From contig CANFNV010000009.1 in NCBI GenBank assembly GCA_947448525.1, positions 23,728 to 87,727 on the forward strand: a DNA stretch of 64,000 bases. The letters are read 5' to 3'. Positions 1 to 8,393 of the stretch are shown piece by piece (within the stretch, counting starts at the first letter, position 1; the number at the start of each line of letters is the position of its first letter). The stretch is from Flavobacteriaceae bacterium. GTDB lineage: Bacteria; Bacteroidota; Bacteroidia; Flavobacteriales; Flavobacteriaceae. Below the pieces are notes generated by a model. It did not search any database and was not told where the DNA came from. It was given only the letters and a program-made list of their open reading frames with translations. A program made the position numbers and the translations under genes.

Positions 1-204
1 ATGGTAAAAGTTTTGGTTGAAGAAGAAATGGGGGGACTGACCTATGCCATTCAATACACCACAGATAGCAAAGAAACTTTGCAACGGTATTATGATGAAG
101 ATGCCCCAAGATTGAGAGAAGAAGGAGCGCGACTTTTTGGTGATAAAATGTTAGCTTTTAGAACCGAATTAGAGTTTGTTTCAGAGTTTTTCCAAACAAA
201 TTAA
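1..204 (+). CDS. DUF4286 family protein (5' partial)
   Basis: The last 67 codons of a small protein of the DUF4286 family, whose function is unknown. Family members are about 100 residues and have an N-terminal beta strand that is missing here. The core segment KVLVEEEMGG followed by YTTDSKETLQRYYDEDAP is typical of the family's middle and end. The ATG at base 1 is therefore probably an internal methionine, and the true start lies left of the window. It sits 74 bases upstream of ksgA on the same strand, an order I associate with Flavobacterium genomes (from memory). Confidence 0.8.
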   Translation: MVKVLVEEEMGGLTYAIQYTTDSKETLQRYYDEDAPRLREEGARLFGDKMLAFRTELEFVSEFFQTN

Positions 205-278
205 ACAAATAAACTGCGCTGCGATTTTGCGTCTAAGCTAGAATTAACAAACAAAATACTGATACAAATTGAGTATAA

Positions 279-1058
279 ATGGAAAAAGTAAAAGCCAAAA
301 AACACCTCGGACAACATTTCCTTAAAGACGATGCTATTGCCAAAGCTATTGCCGACACGCTAAATCTAGAAGGATATGATGATGTATTAGAAATCGGACC
401 CGGAATGGGTGTTTTGACGAAATATTTGCTAGAAAAACCAATCAATACCTATGTTATTGAAATCGACAACGAATCGGTTGCGTATTTGGAGGAGAATTTT
501 CCGAAATTGAACAATAGAATTATCTCTAAAGATTTTTTACGATACAACATCAATGACACTTTTGAGGGAAAACAATTTGCCATTATCGGAAATTTCCCTT
601 ATAATATTTCCACCCAAATCGTTTTTAGAACTTTAGAATTTCGCCATCAAGTCCCAGAATTTGCTGGCATGTTTCAAAAAGAAGTTGCCGAACGAATTTG
701 TTCCAAAAAAGGAAGTAAAGTTTACGGAATTTTATCGGTTTTAGCTCAGGCTTTTTATGATGTAGAATATCTGTTTACGGTTGATGAAACGGTTTTCATT
801 CCGCCACCAAAAGTAAAATCGGGGGTAATGCGCATGCGAAGAAAAGAAAATTATACATTGCCTTGTAATGAAAAAATGCTATACACCGTAGTAAAAATGG
901 CTTTTCAGCAACGCAGAAAAACAATGCGAAATAGCTTAAAATCATTAAATTTGTCGGATAATTTAAGAGAAGATACTATCTTTGACCTCCGACCAGAGCA
1001 ATTGTCGGTAGAACAATTTATAGCACTTACTCAAAAAATAGAAGCCAATGCAGTTTAA
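279..1058 (+). CDS. rsmA: 16S rRNA (adenine(1518)-N6/adenine(1519)-N6)-dimethyltransferase
   Basis: RsmA/KsgA uses S-adenosylmethionine to dimethylate two adjacent adenines in the 3' hairpin of 16S rRNA during late 30S assembly. The 259 residues match the family's usual length. The N-terminus KKHLGQHFL is the family signature. The SAM-binding motif I is EIGPGMG (residues 38-44), and the catalytic motif IV is NFPYNIS (105-111), a variant of the common NLPYNIS. The C-terminal segment [10 protein letters not shown] belongs to the small helical rRNA-binding domain. The stop overlaps the start of mgtE by 11 bases, so the two are probably translated from one message. Confidence 0.97.
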   Translation: MEKVKAKKHLGQHFLKDDAIAKAIADTLNLEGYDDVLEIGPGMGVLTKYLLEKPINTYVIEIDNESVAYLEENFPKLNNRIISKDFLRYNINDTFEGKQFAIIGNFPYNISTQIVFRTLEFRHQVPEFAGMFQKEVAERICSKKGSKVYGILSVLAQAFYDVEYLFTVDETVFIPPPKVKSGVMRMRRKENYTLPCNEKMLYTVVKMAFQQRRKTMRNSLKSLNLSDNLREDTIFDLRPEQLSVEQFIALTQKIEANAV

Positions 1059-2397
1059 AATCAGCAAAGAACTTTTAGTTCAAATAGAGCAACTCATTTA
1101 TCAAAAAAACGACAAGGAATTGGAAGTTTTATTGAATGACCTCCACCATGCTGATATTGCCGAGATTTTTGACGAGTTGGAAATAGAAGAAGCTATTTAT
1201 ATTTTTAAAATTCTGGATAGCGAAATCACTGCCGAAATTCTAACCGAATTAGAAGATGATGTACGTGAAAAAATCTTACACGGACTTTCTGCTAAAGAAA
1301 TTGCCGAAGAATTAGATGAATTAGATACCGATGATGCCGCCGATATTATTGCCGAACTTTCTCAAAGCAAAAAAGAAGAAGTAATATTAGAGTTAGAAGA
1401 CCTTGAACATGCCAAAGACATTGTAGATTTATTACGTTACAATGAAGATGAAGCTGGAGGTTTAATGGGGAAAGAGTTGGTAAAAGTCAATGAAAATTGG
1501 AATGTGTTAACGTGTGTAAAAGAAATGAGAAGCCAAGCAGAACATGTAACAAGAGTGCATTCAATCTATGTAGTTGATGATGAAAACAGATTAAAAGGCA
1601 GACTTTCCTTAAAAGATTTATTGACCACTTCTACCAAAACCATGATTAGTGATGTTTACATAAAAAAAGTAGATTACGTAAAAGTAAATACTCCCAATGT
1701 TGAGGTGGCGCGAATCATGCAAAAATACGACCTAGAAGCCATTCCTGTTGTAGATGAGATGGGACGGTTGGTGGGTCGTGTAACCATAGACGATATTGTT
1801 GACGTTATCAAGGAAGAAGCGGATAAAGATTACCAAATGGCTGCAGGTATCACACAGGATGTTGAGGCGGGTGACAGTGTTTTAGAGATGATAAAAGCAC
1901 GATTACCTTGGCTTTTAATAGGAATGGTAATTGAGTTAATTGCTTCTTTAGTTCTTAAAAATAATGAAACTTCAGTTCAACAATATTCTACATTAATCAT
2001 TTTCGTTCCTTTACTTTCGGCTACTGCCGGAAACATTGGTGTTCAAGCTTCTGCAATAGTAGTTCAAGGTTTAGCAAATGGTTCTTTAAAAGAATTTAGT
2101 AAAAATTATTTGACTAAAGAAATTACAGTCGCTATGATTTCAGGAACTATTATTTCTTGCTTTTTATTTTTGTATCATTCCATTATGTATCAACAATATT
2201 TAGTAGGTCTAGCAATTTCTATTTCTATTATTGTTGTCATTCTTTTTGCGGCAATTCTAGGTACAGTAGTTCCGTTGATTCTTCACAAAAACAAAATTGA
2301 CCCAGCTATAGCTACTGGACCTTTTATTACTACTACTAACGATGTTTTCGGGATTATGATATATTTTGGAATTGCTCGTTTGATTCTCGGATTTTAG
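1048..2397 (+). CDS. mgtE: Magnesium transporter MgtE
   Basis: A Mg2+-selective channel of the MgtE family in the inner membrane. The 449 residues show the full family layout: an acidic helical N domain (about 10-130, with repeats such as [13 protein letters not shown]), a CBS pair (about 135-260) that senses cytoplasmic Mg2+, and a C-terminal membrane domain of about five helices (280-449). The conserved pore segment lies near [16 protein letters not shown], which carries the family's acidic residue. The start codon lies inside the end of ksgA. Nothing appears truncated. Confidence 0.95.
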   Translation: MQFKISKELLVQIEQLIYQKNDKELEVLLNDLHHADIAEIFDELEIEEAIYIFKILDSEITAEILTELEDDVREKILHGLSAKEIAEELDELDTDDAADIIAELSQSKKEEVILELEDLEHAKDIVDLLRYNEDEAGGLMGKELVKVNENWNVLTCVKEMRSQAEHVTRVHSIYVVDDENRLKGRLSLKDLLTTSTKTMISDVYIKKVDYVKVNTPNVEVARIMQKYDLEAIPVVDEMGRLVGRVTIDDIVDVIKEEADKDYQMAAGITQDVEAGDSVLEMIKARLPWLLIGMVIELIASLVLKNNETSVQQYSTLIIFVPLLSATAGNIGVQASAIVVQGLANGSLKEFSKNYLTKEITVAMISGTIISCFLFLYHSIMYQQYLVGLAISISIIVVILFAAILGTVVPLILHKNKIDPAIATGPFITTTNDVFGIMIYFGIARLILGF

Positions 2398-2494
2398 GAG
2401 CGAAAATTTTAAGATTTATTTTCAATCCTTTTTACGTCTTCCCTCTATAAGGTAGTTTCTCCCATAAGGGCTAGAAGGTGATTATCTTTTTATT

Positions 2495-2524
2495 TTGGTT
2501 CATTATTAAAAATACATATATTTA
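2495..2524 (+). promoter_or_regulatory. Probable Bacteroidota promoter for the dehydrogenase gene
   Basis: TTG at 2495-2497 and TATATTTA at 2517-2524, separated by 19 bases. The second box differs from TAnnTTTG only in the last base. The start codon at 2545 would be preceded by a leader of about 15 bases. The same gap holds an imperfect hairpin-like stretch (about 2440-2480) of unknown role. Confidence 0.45.
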
Positions 2525-2544
2525 ACAATCAAAATTCAATTCAA

Positions 2545-3498
2545 TTGAAACCCGAAAGCATCAAAATTCTCCACATCGATAGCAATCATACGTTGTTATG
2601 GAACCAACTTCAAGAGGCAGGTTTTACCAATGAGTCAGATTTTACTTCTACAAAAGAAGAAATCGAAGCTAAAATTCAAAATTATAACGGAATTGTAATT
2701 AGAAGTAGATTCAAAATTGATAAAACCTTTTTAGATAAAGCAACTAATCTTCAATTCATAGCGCGCGTTGGAGCCGGATTGGAAAGTATTGATTGTGATT
2801 ATGCAATATCAAAAGGAATTCATTTAATTGCTGCTCCAGAAGGGAATAGAAATGCCGTTGGCGAGCACACCATCGGTATGTTATTATCATTGATGAATAA
2901 ATTGAATCGTGCCGATAGATTAGTTCGAGAAGGAAAATGGATTCGGGAAGGGAACAGAGGGTTTGAATTGAAAGGGAAAATCATAGGAATCATAGGTTAT
3001 GGCAATATGGGAAAATCGTTTGCAAAAAAATTGCGAGGATTTGATGTTCACGTTTTATGCTACGATATTCAAGAAAATGTTGGTGATGAAAACGCCAAAC
3101 AAGTTTCACTTCAAGAAATAAAGGAGCAAGCCGATGTCTTGAGTTTACATATTCCGTGGACAACAGAAACAGACAAAATGGTAAATACCAATTTTATCAA
3201 TTCATTTGCAAAACCTTTTTGGCTCCTCAATACTTCGAGAGGAAAAAATGTGGTAACCGCCGATTTAGTTACCGCTTTACAATCAGAAAAAATTCTCGGA
3301 GCCGGATTGGATGTGTTGGAATATGAAAAACTATCTTTCGAAAATTTATTCCTTGATTCTAATAAACCAGAGGCCTATCAGTATTTATTAGATTCGGATA
3401 ATGTTTTACTATCGCCTCATATAGCAGGTTGGACTTTTGAAAGCCATAAAAAATTAGCAATGACAATTGGGAATAAAATTATTAGTTTCTATAATTAA
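2545..3498 (+). CDS. D-2-hydroxyacid dehydrogenase (phosphoglycerate dehydrogenase-like)
   Basis: An NAD(P)-dependent D-isomer-specific 2-hydroxyacid dehydrogenase of 317 residues. The Rossmann fingerprint GYGNMG lies near residue 152. The three catalytic positions of the family are visible: Arg in the RVGAGLESID segment or the NTSRGK segment, Glu in the LDVLE region, and His in SPHIAGW. It resembles 3-phosphoglycerate dehydrogenase but lacks the C-terminal ACT regulatory domain, so serine biosynthesis is likely but not proven. The start is a TTG, because no in-frame ATG precedes the conserved KILHIDSNH segment and the frame closes upstream. Confidence 0.85.
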   Translation: MKPESIKILHIDSNHTLLWNQLQEAGFTNESDFTSTKEEIEAKIQNYNGIVIRSRFKIDKTFLDKATNLQFIARVGAGLESIDCDYAISKGIHLIAAPEGNRNAVGEHTIGMLLSLMNKLNRADRLVREGKWIREGNRGFELKGKIIGIIGYGNMGKSFAKKLRGFDVHVLCYDIQENVGDENAKQVSLQEIKEQADVLSLHIPWTTETDKMVNTNFINSFAKPFWLLNTSRGKNVVTADLVTALQSEKILGAGLDVLEYEKLSFENLFLDSNKPEAYQYLLDSDNVLLSPHIAGWTFESHKKLAMTIGNKIISFYN

Positions 3499-3533
3499 TT
3501 TTTATATTTTAGCAATTATAAAAACAAAAAATT

Positions 3534-3836
3534 ATGGAAATCAAACAAACATTACCCAATGCTGTTGCTGTTTTAGTTTTAGGAATTTGTTCAATAGTTT
3601 TTTCTTGTTTCGGAATTGGATTAGTTTTAGGAATTATTGGATTAGTACTTTCTAGTAACGGAAGAAAACTTCATAAAGAATCACCTACTTCCTTTGAAGG
3701 ATACGGGATGTTAAATGCTGGATTTATTATGTCAATTATAGGAACATCAATAGGAAGTCTTTATATTATTTACCTATTGTTTTATGTTATTATTATTGGC
3801 GGTGCATTGGCAACTATTTTTTCGGCAGCACATTAA
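3534..3836 (+). CDS. Small membrane protein (CCC-motif / DUF4190-like)
   Basis: A 100-residue membrane protein with two long hydrophobic segments (about 8-40 and 60-97) separated by a short basic loop, SSNGRKLHKESP. The N-terminus EIKQTLPNAVAVLVLGICS resembles the so-called CCC-motif membrane proteins common in Bacteroidota, which often sit near DUF4190 proteins. Function unknown. It follows the dehydrogenase gene by 35 bases and may be cotranscribed. It converges with the acyltransferase gene on the other strand. Confidence 0.7.
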   Translation: MEIKQTLPNAVAVLVLGICSIVFSCFGIGLVLGIIGLVLSSNGRKLHKESPTSFEGYGMLNAGFIMSIIGTSIGSLYIIYLLFYVIIIGGALATIFSAAH

Positions 3837-3873
3837 TGCCAATATATTAATTTTGAATAATGAACACGGATTC

Positions 3874-5673
3874 CTATTTTTCTCCCAACTTTCGTTCCAA
3901 CTCTGCCTGAAATTCTTCCATAACAGGTTTCATGGTGCTTTCAGGAATATCAGCTATTCTGATATACATTAATCCGTCAATAGCATTGTTGAATAAAGGA
4001 TCAACATTAAAGGCTACTAATCGTGCATTTTGTTTGATGTATTTTTTGATAAGAACTGGCAAACGAAGGCTTCCAGGTTCTAGTTCATCAATAATTTTAT
4101 CAAATTTATTCAAATCGGCCTCTGCTTCATCGAAGATAAAATCTTTATCAGCATCTTTCAATTTTACTTTAAATTCCTTTTTAGGATGCACATATTGCGC
4201 AATATAAGGATCGTAATAATTGGATTTCATAAACTCAATCATTAATGATTTAGAAAAATCTGAAAACTGATTACTAATGCTAACCCCACCTAATAAAAAT
4301 TTATGTTCAGGATATCGTAAAGTGGTATGAATAATTCCGCGCCATAACAAGAATAAGGGCATCGGTTTTTGTTGGTATTCTTTAATTATAAAAGCCCGGC
4401 CCATTTCTATCGAATTATGCATCATTTCGTGCAATTCACTTTCAAATCGAAACAAATCATTCAAATAAAATCCTTCCATTCCATATTTCGGAAAAATCTC
4501 TGAGCCCAATCCCATTCTGTAAGCCCCTGCAATTTGCTTGTTTTCATCATCCCAAAGAAACATGTGATGGTAATATTGATCGTATTTATCTAAATCAATA
4601 GACTCGTTAGTTCCTTCGCCAACCTCTCTAAAGGTTATTTCGCGCAAACGACCAATTTCATGAAGTATATTTGGAATTTTATGTGCTTCGGTAAAAAACA
4701 CTTCATAATTTTTGCTTTGCAATAATCTGCAATCGGATTCTCTTAGTTTGTTAACTTCGAAAACCATCTTTTCTTGATTGGCAGGCGTAGCAATTTGTTT
4801 TGGACTTTTTGGTATTTTTAGATTGGGTACCGTAATAAGTTGTTTGCTTTCATCATTAAAAGAATTGGCTAACATATAGGTTTTCTTCCTCAAAAATTCA
4901 GAATAATCTTCAATTTCAGGATATTCATTTTGTTCTGCTACAGAAATGGGTTTTCCAATTCTAACTTTGATAATTCTATCTTTTTGAGAAAACAATTCCG
5001 AAGGTAGTTTAGCAGTTCTCATAGTGTCGTCTATTTTTGAAAGAAAATAAAACAAACGACTATTTTTGGCATGAAAATAAATTGGAACAACAGGAACTTG
5101 TGCTTTTCTAATTACTTTCATTGCACCTTCTTCCCAAGGTTTATCAACTACTAATTTTCCATCTTTATAGGTTGATACTTCTCCTGCAGGAAACATTCCA
5201 AGTGGTTTTCCATCGCTCAAATGGCGAAAAGTTTCTTTTAATCCAATCACGCTAGATTTAACGTCTTTATGATTTTCAAAAGGATTAACAGGCATTATGT
5301 ATTTTTTTACAGGTTCAATTCGATGCAATAAAAAATTAGCAATAATTTTAAAATTGGGTTCTTTTTCAAGCATTAATTTCAATAACAATACACCGTCAAT
5401 TCCACCAAGCGGATGATTGGAAATAGTAATGTAGGCTCCTTCTTTCGGAATCCTTTTAAAATCTTCTTTCGGAATTTCAAATTTTATCTCTAAATCTTTA
5501 AGTATGGCATTCAGAAATTCAACATCCTGAAGATGTTTATTCCGGTCATAAACTTTATTTAAAGTCGAAATTTTCAGCACTTTCATTAGTATCCATCCAG
5601 CGAAAGTGCCTAAAAATCCATACTTGTCAGCGTTTATTGATTTTGCAACTTCTTTGGCAGTGACTAAACCCAT
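3874..5673 (-). CDS. olsF: Bifunctional acyltransferase, OlsF-type ornithine lipid synthase
   Basis: A 599-residue protein with two acyltransferase halves. The N-terminal half (about 70-270) is a lysophospholipid acyltransferase of the PlsC/OlsA type, with NHPLGGIDG at 86-94 giving the catalytic His and Asp, and FPAGEVS as a second family motif. The C-terminal half (about 330-500) resembles OlsB-type GNAT N-acyltransferases. OlsF proteins described in Flavobacterium johnsoniae and Serratia combine these two steps: N-acylation of ornithine, then O-acylation of the lyso-ornithine lipid. The assignment rests on this two-domain order. A TATATTTG box (complement of 5703-5710) lies 30 bases upstream of the start. 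Confidence 0.82.
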   Translation of the reverse strand: MGLVTAKEVAKSINADKYGFLGTFAGWILMKVLKISTLNKVYDRNKHLQDVEFLNAILKDLEIKFEIPKEDFKRIPKEGAYITISNHPLGGIDGVLLLKLMLEKEPNFKIIANFLLHRIEPVKKYIMPVNPFENHKDVKSSVIGLKETFRHLSDGKPLGMFPAGEVSTYKDGKLVVDKPWEEGAMKVIRKAQVPVVPIYFHAKNSRLFYFLSKIDDTMRTAKLPSELFSQKDRIIKVRIGKPISVAEQNEYPEIEDYSEFLRKKTYMLANSFNDESKQLITVPNLKIPKSPKQIATPANQEKMVFEVNKLRESDCRLLQSKNYEVFFTEAHKIPNILHEIGRLREITFREVGEGTNESIDLDKYDQYYHHMFLWDDENKQIAGAYRMGLGSEIFPKYGMEGFYLNDLFRFESELHEMMHNSIEMGRAFIIKEYQQKPMPLFLLWRGIIHTTLRYPEHKFLLGGVSISNQFSDFSKSLMIEFMKSNYYDPYIAQYVHPKKEFKVKLKDADKDFIFDEAEADLNKFDKIIDELEPGSLRLPVLIKKYIKQNARLVAFNVDPLFNNAIDGLMYIRIADIPESTMKPVMEEFQAELERKLGEK

Positions 5674-5702
5674 TGATTTGTTTTCTTTTTTTGAACAAGA
5701 AA

Positions 5703-5710
5703 CAAATATA
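5703..5710 (-). promoter_or_regulatory. -7 box (TATATTTG) of the olsF promoter
   Basis: On the minus strand this reads TATATTTG, a perfect match to the Bacteroidota TAnnTTTG element, 30 bases before the olsF start codon. No clear TTG lies at the expected distance upstream. Confidence 0.45.
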
Positions 5711-5813
5711 GTAATTCTATTTGAATGGAATTTTTAAAAAAAACATAAATCTAAAAAAGGTTAAAAAAATATTATAATTTACAATAAATGTACCACATTT
5801 TAGTGTTTTTATT

Positions 5814-5821
5814 TACATTTG
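5814..5821 (+). promoter_or_regulatory. -7 box (TACATTTG) of the xth promoter
   Basis: TACATTTG matches TAnnTTTG and lies 21 bases before the exonuclease III start. The -33 TTG is not obvious. The region between this and the olsF box (5711-5813) is very AT-rich and holds both divergent promoters. Confidence 0.4.
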
Positions 5822-5842
5822 AAAAACTATAAAAAACTATAA

Positions 5843-6610
5843 ATGAAAATCATTTCTTATAACGTTAATGGAATTAGAGCCGCTATTTCTAAAGGTTTTT
5901 TAGAATGGTTGCAACAAGCCAATCCAGATGTAATTTGTCTTCAAGAAATAAAAGCAAAAGAAGATCAAATTCCGATTTTAGAAATTGCAGAAGCCGGTTA
6001 TCCGTATCAATATTATTTTCCAGCCGAAAAAAAAGGGTACAGCGGAGTAGCCGTTTTGTGTAAAATAGAACCTAAAAACATTGTGTATGGAACTGGAATT
6101 CAACACATGGATTTTGAAGGAAGAAATCTTCGTGTTGATTTTGATGCTATTTCTATAATGAGTTTGTATTTGCCTTCGGGAACTAATGCCGACCGATTGG
6201 ATTACAAATTTCAATATATGGAGGAGTTTCAGAACTATATTAATCATTTAAAAAAAGAAGTGCCAAATCTTGTAATCTGCGGCGATTATAATATTTGTCA
6301 CGAAGCCATAGACATTCATGATCCAATTAGAAATGCAACTGTTTCTGGATTTTTACCTTCTGAAAGAAAATGGTTGGATGGTTTTATACAATCTGGATTT
6401 ATTGATAGTTTTCGTCATTTTAATAAAGAGCCACATAATTATTCTTGGTGGAGTTATAGAGCTGGTGCGAGAGGCAATAATAAAGGGTGGCGTATTGATT
6501 ATAATTTGGTTTCTGAAAATTTAAAAGAAAGATTGAGTCGCGCTCTAATCTTACCCGAAGCCAAACATTCTGATCATTGCCCTATTCTGGTTGAAATTGA
6601 ACAGTTATAA
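5843..6610 (+). CDS. xth: Exodeoxyribonuclease III (AP endonuclease)
   Basis: An exonuclease III / class II AP endonuclease of 255 residues, used in base-excision repair to cut the backbone at abasic sites. The family's metal-binding and catalytic motifs are all present: YNVNGIRAA at the N-terminus, LQEIKA with the metal-binding Glu, GDYNICH with the catalytic Asp/Asn pair, RIDYNLVS, and the C-terminal HSDHCPI with the catalytic His. Length is typical. It is divergent from olsF. Confidence 0.95.
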   Translation: MKIISYNVNGIRAAISKGFLEWLQQANPDVICLQEIKAKEDQIPILEIAEAGYPYQYYFPAEKKGYSGVAVLCKIEPKNIVYGTGIQHMDFEGRNLRVDFDAISIMSLYLPSGTNADRLDYKFQYMEEFQNYINHLKKEVPNLVICGDYNICHEAIDIHDPIRNATVSGFLPSERKWLDGFIQSGFIDSFRHFNKEPHNYSWWSYRAGARGNNKGWRIDYNLVSENLKERLSRALILPEAKHSDHCPILVEIEQL

Positions 6611-6669
6611 TGTTAATAACAATGTCAATAACACTATTTAGTATTAGATAAACTACCATTTTGATGTTT

Positions 6670-6677
6670 TAATTTTG
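6670..6677 (+). promoter_or_regulatory. -7 box (TAATTTTG) upstream of the OmpA lipoprotein gene
   Basis: TAATTTTG fits TAnnTTTG and lies 22 bases before the start of the OmpA lipoprotein gene. No good TTG partner is visible at 17-21 bases. Confidence 0.35.
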
Positions 6678-6699
6678 ATTCCATAAAATATAAATAATA

Positions 6700-7665
6700 A
6701 TGATTAAGAAAATTTCCTTAGGATTGCTCGTAGTAGCACTTTCAACTTCATGTGTCTCTAAAAAGATATACAATGATTTAGAAAACAAATTTGCGGATTT
6801 AAAGAAAGAAAACAGACAACTTTCGGATAATAATGAAGCATTGAATAAGTCAAAAAACCAATTAGAAATAGATTCGGCCAAATTAAAAGCAGATTATGAT
6901 AAGCTAAAATTGGAACGCGATAAGTTACAAGCTGATTTCTCAGCAACAGATAAAAGTTTAAAAACACTACAAGCGTCTTATAATGCACTAGAAAAAGACA
7001 GCAATGAAGCTCTAACCGCAAATATTAATAAAAACCGTGAATTGTTGGCGCAGTTAGAAGCGAAAGAAAAATCATTGGCGGCAGAACAAGCTAGACTAAA
7101 CAAGTTAAAAACGGATTTGGATGCAAGTTCTAAACGTTTAAGTGAATTAGAAGCATACATTGCATCAAAAGATGCAAGCATGAAAAAGTTGAAAGAAACT
7201 CTATTGAAATCGTTAAAAGCTTTTGACGGAAAAGGGTTGACAGTTCATGAAAAAGACGGAAAAGTATATGTTTCTATGGAAAACAAGTTGTTATTCCAAA
7301 CGGGAAGTTGGGCCGTAAATGCTGAAGGAAAAACTGCAGTTGTAGAAGTGGGTAAAGTTTTGGCGCAAAACCAAGAATTATCAATATTAATTGAAGGTCA
7401 TACCGATGATGATAAAATTACAGGAAATCTTGGAGGCGGAATTGAAAGCAATTGGGATTTATCAACTAAAAGAGCAACGGCAATTGTCAATATTCTTTCA
7501 GAAAATAAAGGAGTTAATAAACAAAATCTTACTGCGGCAGGTCGCGGAGAATTTGCTCCATTGATGAGTAACGACTCTCCAGAAGGCAAGGCAAAAAACA
7601 GAAGAATTGAAATAATTCTAACTCCAAAATTAGATGAGATCTCTAAAATGCTGAATGATTTGTAA
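6700..7665 (+). CDS. OmpA-family lipoprotein with coiled coil
   Basis: A 321-residue envelope protein. The N-terminus is a lipoprotein signal ending at Cys18 (LVVALSTSC). Residues about 25-190 are a charged, heptad-like helical region (for example KLKADYDKLKLERDKL), predicted to form a long coiled coil. The C-terminal third is an OmpA domain that binds peptidoglycan; its signature includes EGHTDDD and the final NRRIEIIL. It probably links the outer membrane to the cell wall. A terminator hairpin follows at 7686-7718. Confidence 0.9.
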   Translation: MIKKISLGLLVVALSTSCVSKKIYNDLENKFADLKKENRQLSDNNEALNKSKNQLEIDSAKLKADYDKLKLERDKLQADFSATDKSLKTLQASYNALEKDSNEALTANINKNRELLAQLEAKEKSLAAEQARLNKLKTDLDASSKRLSELEAYIASKDASMKKLKETLLKSLKAFDGKGLTVHEKDGKVYVSMENKLLFQTGSWAVNAEGKTAVVEVGKVLAQNQELSILIEGHTDDDKITGNLGGGIESNWDLSTKRATAIVNILSENKGVNKQNLTAAGRGEFAPLMSNDSPEGKAKNRRIEIILTPKLDEISKMLNDL

Positions 7666-7685
7666 TCATTCTCCTATTTAAAATA

Positions 7686-7718
7686 AAAATGTTCTAGGAT
7701 TTTCTTAGGGCATTTTTT
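7686..7718 (+). terminator. Rho-independent terminator after the OmpA lipoprotein gene
   Basis: A hairpin with several G-U pairs: the left arm begins AAAATGTTCTAGG, the loop is about TTT, and the right arm is CTTAGGGCATTTT, followed by T residues. It lies 20 bases after the stop codon. Confidence 0.6.
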
Positions 7719-7803
7719 GTTAATAAAAGTTTATGAGATCTATTTTTATAGAAAAAGGTAACGTTTTCGTAATAGTTTATAATTTTCTTAACAATCAGAC
7801 GTA

Positions 7804-7832
7804 TTGTTTTTTTTAAAATATACTTATTTTTG
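7804..7832 (+). promoter_or_regulatory. Bacteroidota promoter of the small exported-protein gene
   Basis: TTG at 7804-7806 and TATTTTTG at 7825-7832, 18 bases apart, both matching the consensus. The ATG follows the second box by only six bases, so the transcript should be leaderless or nearly so. Confidence 0.6.
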
Positions 7833-7838
7833 CCGATT

Positions 7839-8237
7839 ATGAAGATAATTTTTTATTTTGTGGCTCTCTGTTTTCTATTGCTAGGCGTTAGAAGTACTTC
7901 ATTCGCGTCTACACATGAAAGTAAAAATTCATATGCCTCTTCTTTTCAATATTTTTCTCAAAAAGGGCAGATAAAAACAATTAATGAAGATCATAATATT
8001 CTTTTAATCGAAGATACTGATTTGGATTTAGAAGAAGAATATCATGTGGCTAATTGTGATAAAGAAAGCCCTAAAACTAATTTTTTTATTGGAAAATACA
8101 TCCTTCTTAACACTTTGTATTCTTCAAATTGCCAAAAATTTACTTCCAATTTTTGCGTTAATCGCTTTAAAAATGTACCACATCTAAGTGGAAATACTTG
8201 TCCTATTTACATCACTCAAAGAGTTTTAAGGATTTGA
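7839..8237 (+). CDS. Small exported protein, unknown function
   Basis: I do not recognise this protein. From the ATG at 7839 it has 132 residues. The N-terminus (MKIIFYFVALCFLLLGVRS) is a signal peptide, so the product should be exported. The remainder contains four cysteines, in the segments ANCDK, SNCQK, NFCVN and NTCPI, which could form two disulfides in the periplasm. A TTG three codons upstream is part of the promoter box and is unlikely to be the start. It precedes the efflux operon by 156 bases, with its own promoter, so any link to efflux is a guess. Confidence 0.6.
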   Translation: MKIIFYFVALCFLLLGVRSTSFASTHESKNSYASSFQYFSQKGQIKTINEDHNILLIEDTDLDLEEEYHVANCDKESPKTNFFIGKYILLNTLYSSNCQKFTSNFCVNRFKNVPHLSGNTCPIYITQRVLRI

Positions 8238-8313
8238 TTTTAGTAAATGGAGCATCAAATAGGTTAAAAGCATATTAATAACATTGCTTTTTAATGTCTT
8301 TCCTTTTAAATTC

Positions 8314-8321
8314 TATCTTTG
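8314..8321 (+). promoter_or_regulatory. -7 box (TATCTTTG) of the efflux operon promoter
   Basis: TATCTTTG is a perfect TAnnTTTG match 72 bases before the adaptor start. The nearest upstream TTG (8284-8286) is 27 bases away, longer than usual. This box excludes the longer reading frame that could begin at 8319, because that TTG is part of the box itself. Confidence 0.45.
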
Positions 8322-8393
8322 CGCTCAAATATATTTGCATCCAAAGAAATATTTAATTTCAATCATTCAAAATTGCATAATTTCATTTATACC

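Noticed and set aside
8319..8393. A 25-codon N-terminal extension of the RND adaptor from a TTG at 8319
   Set aside because: The TTG is the end of the TATCTTTG promoter box, and the lipoprotein signal only makes sense from the ATG at 8394.
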